DNA of 64,000 bases from the NCBI GenBank assembly GCA_038228295.1, contig JBBRPH010000010.1, positions 42,628 through 106,627 of the forward strand, written 5' to 3'. Positions 59,423 to 64,000 of the stretch are shown here, piece by piece. Both the position numbers and the translations under genes were made by a program. The stretch's first letter is position 1; each line of letters opens with the position of its first letter. This DNA comes from JAICKM01 sp038228295. Its GTDB lineage: Bacteria > Chloroflexota > Chloroflexia > QHBQ01 > JAICKM01. The notes beneath the pieces are model-generated. The model saw only the letters and a list, made by a program, of their open reading frames with translations, had not been told where the DNA came from and made no database searches.

Positions 59423-61465
59423 TTAAGCCAGTTGCGCCGCCAGTGCTGCCGGGTCGGTCACAGGAGCCTGACAGAGATAGTGGACACAGACATACGCGGT
59501 CGCGTGGTCGTCACGTTGCGGACGACCTTCGAGCAAGGGAATTGCGCCCAGCGCAGCCGAGTCGTCGGGCGCAGCTGCCGCCACCACCTGATGCGGCCGA
59601 TATGGACCGAACGTGGCGGCGATCAGCGCGTCGGTATCGGGGCGGCCAGGCTGCCCGATGAGGGCGATCTCGCGCACCGCCGCCAGTGACAGATCAATCG
59701 CACAGAGCATTTCGCCCACGCCACTAGCGTATTGCGCCGCCAACGCGCCCGCCGCCGCCAACGTGCCCTGCGCCGCGTCGTAATAGCGATCCTCCATCGT
59801 GTAGTAATAGAGCCGCAATAATAGCGTGGCGGCCACCGCATTGCCTGACGGAACGGCGCTTTCGAGCAGATCCTTCGGTCGCACGATCAGCGCCTCGCTA
59901 TCGTCGGCAGTATCGAAGAAGCCGCCGGCCGGGTCCCCAAAGTGTGCCTGCATCTCATCGGTCAGGGCACGGGCAGCGACGAACCATTGCGGATCAAAGT
60001 CGGCCTCATACAGCGCCAGCAAGCCGTCGGCATAAAAAGCGTAGTCTTCCAGCACCGCCGCCAGGTGCGCCCGCCCATTCTTGTAGGTGCGTAGCAGACG
60101 GGCGCCGTCGCGCATACGGCCCAACACAAATGCGGCGTTGCGCTGTGCAACGGCGCGATAGTCGGCCCGACCCAAGACGCGCGCCGCCTCCGCAAAACTG
60201 CGCAGCATCAGCCCGTTCCACGAGACCAGGGTTTTCTCATCACGACCTGGATGCACCCGTCCTTCGCGCGCCGCATAGAGTGCAGCGCGGGCGCGCGCCA
60301 CCGTCGCCAATAGCTCCGCTTCCGGCAGCCCCAACTCAGCGGCTACTATTGCAGCGGGGCGGGGCCTGTTCAGAATATTGCGCCGCTCGAAGTTGCCGTG
60401 CTCCGTCACGCCCCAGTAAGCTAGAGCCACTCGCGCCGAGTCGGCAGGCAACACGGCGGCAATTTCGGCAGGAGTCCAGAGGTAAAATTTGCCTTCTTCG
60501 CCCTCGCTGTCAGCATCTTGCGTCGAATAGAATGCCCCTTCGTGGCTAGTCATCTCGCGCACCACATAGTCCAGCGTCTCTTCGACGATCCGACGGTAGA
60601 AACCGTCGCCGGTGATCTGGTACACGTGCAAGTAGAGCCGGCTCAACAGGGCGTTGTCGTACAGCATCTTCTCGAAATGCGGAACCAACCAATGGGCGTC
60701 TACCGAATAGCGTGCGAAGCCGCCGCCCAAGTGATCATAGATGCCGCCCTCAGCCATCGCGTGCAAGGTGCGCTCGATCATCACCAGCAGACGTGGTTCA
60801 CGGGTACGATGGTACTGGCGCACCAGGAACGCCCAAGCCATGACCTGCGGAAACTTAGGCGCGCCACCCAGACCGCCGTGGCGGGGGTCATATGCGCGGC
60901 TCAAGGCCGCCGCCGCACGGTCCAACGTCTCAACGCGCAACAGGTCAGGCGTAGTCGGCAGCCCGTTACGGTCGGCTAGTTGCGCGGTCAGCTCTGCTGC
61001 CGACTCGTCCACTTCAACGCGCTGTTCCTGATAAGCACGGGCCAACGACCGCAGCACATGAGGGAAGCCGGGCAGTCCGTGCCGCTCTGTGGGCGGAAAA
61101 TAGGTGCCGGCAAAAAAGGGCTTACCTTGCGGGGTCAGGAAGACCGTCATCGGCCAACCGCCCTGTCCGGTCAGCAGTTGCACCGCAGTCATATAGATCG
61201 AATCGAGGTCGGGCCGCTCCTCGCGATCCACTTTGATACAAACAAAACTGTCGTTCATCAACGCGGCGATAGTCGGGTTCTCGAACGACTCGTGGGCCAT
61301 GACGTGGCACCAATGGCAAGCCGAGTACCCGATAGACAGCAGGATCGGCTTGTCTTCGGCTTGCGCGCGCGCCAGTGCCTCCGGCCCCCACGCATACCAG
61401 TCCACCGGGTTGTCGGCGTGCTGCAACAGGTAGGGGCTGGTCTCATGGCTTAGACGGTTGGGCAT
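59423..61465 (-). CDS. YyaL/SPATA20-type thioredoxin-domain protein
   Basis: A 680-residue protein. Residues 1-160 are the DUF255 thioredoxin-like domain: MPNRLSHETSPYLLQHADNP, SIGYSACHWCHVMAHESF (CxxC) and GQGGWPMTVFLTP. The rest is an alpha/alpha-barrel like N-acylglucosamine 2-epimerases (SVDAHWLVPHFEKMLYDNA, DADSEGEEGKFYLWT). Length and motifs match the family. Function is unknown. Stands alone. Confidence 0.95.
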   Translation of the reverse strand: MPNRLSHETSPYLLQHADNPVDWYAWGPEALARAQAEDKPILLSIGYSACHWCHVMAHESFENPTIAALMNDSFVCIKVDREERPDLDSIYMTAVQLLTGQGGWPMTVFLTPQGKPFFAGTYFPPTERHGLPGFPHVLRSLARAYQEQRVEVDESAAELTAQLADRNGLPTTPDLLRVETLDRAAAALSRAYDPRHGGLGGAPKFPQVMAWAFLVRQYHRTREPRLLVMIERTLHAMAEGGIYDHLGGGFARYSVDAHWLVPHFEKMLYDNALLSRLYLHVYQITGDGFYRRIVEETLDYVVREMTSHEGAFYSTQDADSEGEEGKFYLWTPAEIAAVLPADSARVALAYWGVTEHGNFERRNILNRPRPAAIVAAELGLPEAELLATVARARAALYAAREGRVHPGRDEKTLVSWNGLMLRSFAEAARVLGRADYRAVAQRNAAFVLGRMRDGARLLRTYKNGRAHLAAVLEDYAFYADGLLALYEADFDPQWFVAARALTDEMQAHFGDPAGGFFDTADDSEALIVRPKDLLESAVPSGNAVAATLLLRLYYYTMEDRYYDAAQGTLAAAGALAAQYASGVGEMLCAIDLSLAAVREIALIGQPGRPDTDALIAATFGPYRPHQVVAAAAPDDSAALGAIPLLEGRPQRDDHATAYVCVHYLCQAPVTDPAALAAQLA

Positions 61466-61652
61466 CAGGATGGGTCCTCTCCGGGCAACAGCCCGCGCGT
61501 GTTTGTCCTCCGCTGTTTAGCCGGTCACTCCGCAAGGATTATGCCGAGAATCTTGCCAGGTCGGTGTGAGTCGTGCTATGATGTGCCCTAATGGGGAAGG
61601 CGCGTCCACCGTCGCCGGCGCAACCCGGCAGCATGGGAAAGGCAGGGGAGCT

Positions 61653-61826
61653 ATGACGAAGCACCGACAGGATAGACAGTGGAAGCAACAGGCGCAAGGT
61701 TTGGTCGAATATGGCCTGATCTTAGTGTTAATTATGATCGCAGTTGTCATTGTTGTGGCTGTATTGGGTAACCAGATCAACAACCTATTCTCTAGCATCA
61801 CCAGCGGCGTCGGGATGGCGATGTAG
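61653..61826 (+). CDS. Flp-type (type IVb) pilin
   Basis: A 57-residue prepilin. Basic N-terminus, then QGLVEYGLILVLIMIAVVIVVAVLG with the conserved Glu five residues after the cleavage Gly, then a short tail (NQINNLFSSITSGV). Flp pilins are cut by a TadV-type peptidase and built by the Tad machine. GGGGAG is just before the ATG. No tad genes are in the window; the TIR-nSTAND gene starts 33 bp downstream. Confidence 0.92.
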   Translation: MTKHRQDRQWKQQAQGLVEYGLILVLIMIAVVIVVAVLGNQINNLFSSITSGVGMAM

Positions 61827-61859
61827 CCGCGCCCGCCGGCGTGCAAAAGGCTATTTTTT

Positions 61860-64000
61860 ATGATCGCATCCACCTCGCCGCCGTATGATCTGTTTATCTC
61901 CTATGCCGGGCAGGATTATGCCTGGGTGGCGGGCTACCTGCGGCCCGCCCTAGGCTTGCCGGCGGAGCGGATCATCACCGAGGAAGAATTCCAACCGGGA
62001 GCAGCCGTCGTCAGTGAGTTTGAACGCGCCGTCGAGTCCAGCCGCTACACGCTGCTGATCCTTAGCCCGGACTACCTGGCCGATCCATGGAGCAATTTCG
62101 GCGACACACTGGTGGCCCAAGTCGGCGTAGACGCGGATCGCGACCGTTTTATCCCCTTGCTGTTACGTTCCTGCGAACTACCGTTACATATCGAGTCGCG
62201 CGTCAGTCTGGATTGCACCAACCCGGCCGAAGCCGCCACGCAACTTGCGCGGCTACGCGATCTGTTGCACCGACCGGAACCACCGCCGGAACACATCGCT
62301 TGTCCCTATCCGGGAATGCTGCCGTTCACTGAGACGCAGTCGGGTGCGTTCTATGGGCGCGACAAGGAAATCTCCGCCATGCTGCGCTACTTGCGCGGCC
62401 AGCGCTTTCTGGTGGTGGTGGGGCCGTCAGGGGCGGGTAAGTCGTCGCTGGTTCACGCCGGGTTGCTGCCCGCGCTACGGCAAAGCAGCTACTGGCCGCA
62501 CGATAGTTGGCACATCTGCACCATGCGCCCCGGCGAACATCCGATCCGCTTGCTGGCCGAAACGCTGGGTGGCGGCTTAGACCACCTAGCCGCCACCATA
62601 ACGGCGCTGCTGGTCACCCACGCGCCGGCCGTGCGCCTGCTGCTGGTGGTAGACCAGGGCGAGGAAATCTTCACCCTCAACACCCCGGCCCGCCAGACCC
62701 GCTTTCTGACCCTACTGCAAGCCCTGCGCGACGATCCTCGCTGCGCCCTCATCCTGACCCTGCGGGCCGACTTTTACGCCGACCTGACTGCGGGACCACT
62801 GGGGCCGCTCGATCCGACGCAGCGCCTGACAGTTGCGCCGCCGCAGGGCGCGGCCCTGCACCAAGCGATCCAGCAGCCGGCCGCCGATCTTCAGGTGTAT
62901 GTGGAAGACGACTTGGTGCAACGGCTGCTGGCCGATGCCGCCGACGAACCGGGCGTGCTGCCGCTGTTACAAGAGACGCTGGCCCTGCTGTGGGAGCGGA
63001 TGCAACACCGCCTGCTGGCTCTCTACAGCTATCAACAACTAGATAGCGGGGGACACGGTGGGCTGGCGGTGGCGCTGGCCGCCAAAGCCGATGCCACCTG
63101 GAACAGCCTGCCCCCCCCACGCCAGATCATCGCCCGGCGCCTGTTTCTGCGCCTGGTGCAGTTCGGTGAGGGTCGTGCCGATACGCGCCGCCGCCAACCC
63201 ATCATTGCCCTGCGTGCCCAAACCGACGATCCGACTCTGTTCGACGCTACTCTGCGCGATCTGACCGCTAATCGGCTGGTGACGGTCGGCGGCGACGATG
63301 CGGGCAGTGACAAGACGGTGGACATCGCGCATGAGGTGTTGATCGCCGGGTGGCCGCGCTTGAAGGGCTGGCTGGCTGCAAGCCGTGAAGCCGAACTGAC
63401 CCGCCGACGGCTGGAAGACAAGGCCGCCGAGTGGGTGCGTCTGGGCCGAGGCGACGGCGGCCTGCTAGATAGCAGCGAAATGCCGGAAGCAGTCAAATGG
63501 CTAGCCGGCCCTGATGCGGCCGCGTTAGGCTACGACGAAGCGCTGGCCGCGTTAGTGGCGCGCAGTCAGGCGGCGATCCAGCAGGCGGCGGCAGAACGGG
63601 AAGCGGCCCGCCGGCGCGAACTCGATCAGGCGAACGCCTTAGCTACCGAAAAAAGCCGCCTGTTTGATGTGCAAGCGTGTGCCGCAGCCCAGCAGCGGCG
63701 CCTAGCCCACCGCTTGGCCGTCGCGTTGATCGGCACGCTTGGCCTGTTCACTCTCGCCGTGGGCCTGGCCTTCTGGGCGAACCGTCTGACCCAAGAGGCT
63801 CAAGCCCTGACCGCGCAGGTCAGCCGGCAATTACGGGCCGCGCAGGCGCAAACTCTGGCCGCCCGCGCCAATGCTGAACTCGACAACGATCCCGAACGCA
63901 GCCTGTTGCTGGCGGTGGAAGCGATTTCGGTCACGCTCCGGCTGAGCGAGCCGGTAGTGCCACAGGCCGAAGATGCGCTGCACGCCGCGCTGGGCCGCTC
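61860..64000 (+). CDS. TIR-nSTAND NTPase with membrane helix, 3' truncated by window edge
   Basis: The frame is open from ATG 61860 to the window end (713 codons). TIR-like domain, residues 8-125: YDLFISYAGQDYAWV, EEFQPGAAVVSEFERAV, YTLLILSPDYL. The usual catalytic Glu of NADase TIRs is not evident (DPWSNFGDTLV). nSTAND1 domain, residues 145-520: YPGMLPFTETQSGAFYGRD, Walker A VVGPSGAGKSSL, Walker B LLVVDQGEEIF. A helix at about 616-638 (LIGTLGLFTLAVGLAFWAN) precedes a region typical of the start of WD40 repeats (NDPERSLLLAVEA). Likely a sensor or defence protein of STAND type. Confidence 0.9.
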   Translation, partial: MIASTSPPYDLFISYAGQDYAWVAGYLRPALGLPAERIITEEEFQPGAAVVSEFERAVESSRYTLLILSPDYLADPWSNFGDTLVAQVGVDADRDRFIPLLLRSCELPLHIESRVSLDCTNPAEAATQLARLRDLLHRPEPPPEHIACPYPGMLPFTETQSGAFYGRDKEISAMLRYLRGQRFLVVVGPSGAGKSSLVHAGLLPALRQSSYWPHDSWHICTMRPGEHPIRLLAETLGGGLDHLAATITALLVTHAPAVRLLLVVDQGEEIFTLNTPARQTRFLTLLQALRDDPRCALILTLRADFYADLTAGPLGPLDPTQRLTVAPPQGAALHQAIQQPAADLQVYVEDDLVQRLLADAADEPGVLPLLQETLALLWERMQHRLLALYSYQQLDSGGHGGLAVALAAKADATWNSLPPPRQIIARRLFLRLVQFGEGRADTRRRQPIIALRAQTDDPTLFDATLRDLTANRLVTVGGDDAGSDKTVDIAHEVLIAGWPRLKGWLAASREAELTRRRLEDKAAEWVRLGRGDGGLLDSSEMPEAVKWLAGPDAAALGYDEALAALVARSQAAIQQAAAEREAARRRELDQANALATEKSRLFDVQACAAAQQRRLAHRLAVALIGTLGLFTLAVGLAFWANRLTQEAQALTAQVSRQLRAAQAQTLAARANAELDNDPERSLLLAVEAISVTLRLSEPVVPQAEDALHAALGR

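Overview
The window is GC-rich, densely coded DNA that reads most like a Chloroflexota chromosome, probably near Chloroflexus/Roseiflexus. This is inferred from gene content (DUF2378 protein, CarH-type B12 photoreceptor regulator, fused ECF ATPase, DUF971, HD-GYP, TIR-nSTAND protein, large alpha-2-macroglobulin, many GT-C membrane proteins) and from the abundant intergenic 7-bp repeats. No rRNA, CRISPR array, phage or complete insertion sequence was seen. One tRNA gene, one cobalamin riboswitch and one well-formed MITE are present.

Layout. 1-4.6 kb: end of an LmbE-type deacetylase, a 118-bp MITE, a carboxymuconolactone-decarboxylase-like protein, a GAF-GAF-adenylate/guanylate cyclase, a SufU-like Fe-S scaffold and a DUF971 protein. 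4.6-7.4 kb: a GT-C/DUF2723 membrane protein and two small proteins. 7.5-12.7 kb: a minus-strand operon behind a cobalamin riboswitch and terminator, encoding a secreted prenyltransferase-fold repeat protein with a sorting-like tail, EcfT, a double EcfA and an S component; together they look like a B12 (or corrinoid) capture and uptake system. 12.7-18.1 kb: a penicillin-acylase-family hydrolase with a coupled partner, and a GT-C membrane protein. 18.3-22.4 kb: a structured, possibly non-coding stretch, then fabG, a fabF copy broken by one in-frame stop, an intact fabF and a degenerate receiver protein. 22.4-27.1 kb: alpha/beta hydrolase, two proteins sharing a duplicated domain, a PaaK-like ligase, an AT-richer VapBC-like pair and a small coiled-coil protein. 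27.3-33.7 kb: a 2133-residue alpha-2-macroglobulin with an intact thioester motif. 33.8-39.6 kb: OsmC, an M20 peptidase, a BaiN-like flavoprotein, a GAF/HD-GYP phosphodiesterase, a GNAT and a DUF2378 protein. 39.7-45.6 kb: methyltransferase and two glycosyltransferases in one minus-strand operon for surface glycans. 45.9-48.3 kb: three exported or membrane-anchored proteins including a GH39-like lipoprotein. 48.4-52.2 kb: a response regulator, a CarH-like B12 photoreceptor behind a strong promoter, and a GT4-GT2 fusion. 52.2-56.0 kb: the conserved rpsU-yqeY-pgpH-ybeY block. 56.3-64 kb: a large membrane protein, tRNA-Met(CAT), a YyaL-type thioredoxin-domain protein, a Flp pilin and a TIR-nSTAND protein running off the end.

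Two themes recur. The first is cobalamin: a riboswitch-controlled uptake operon and a B12-dependent, probably light-sensing, regulator lie 36 kb apart. The second is a set of degenerate 7-bp tandem repeats with many different unit sequences. They sit at or just after stop codons, often form inverted pairs between genes, and in two places have become the in-frame linker between fused protein domains.
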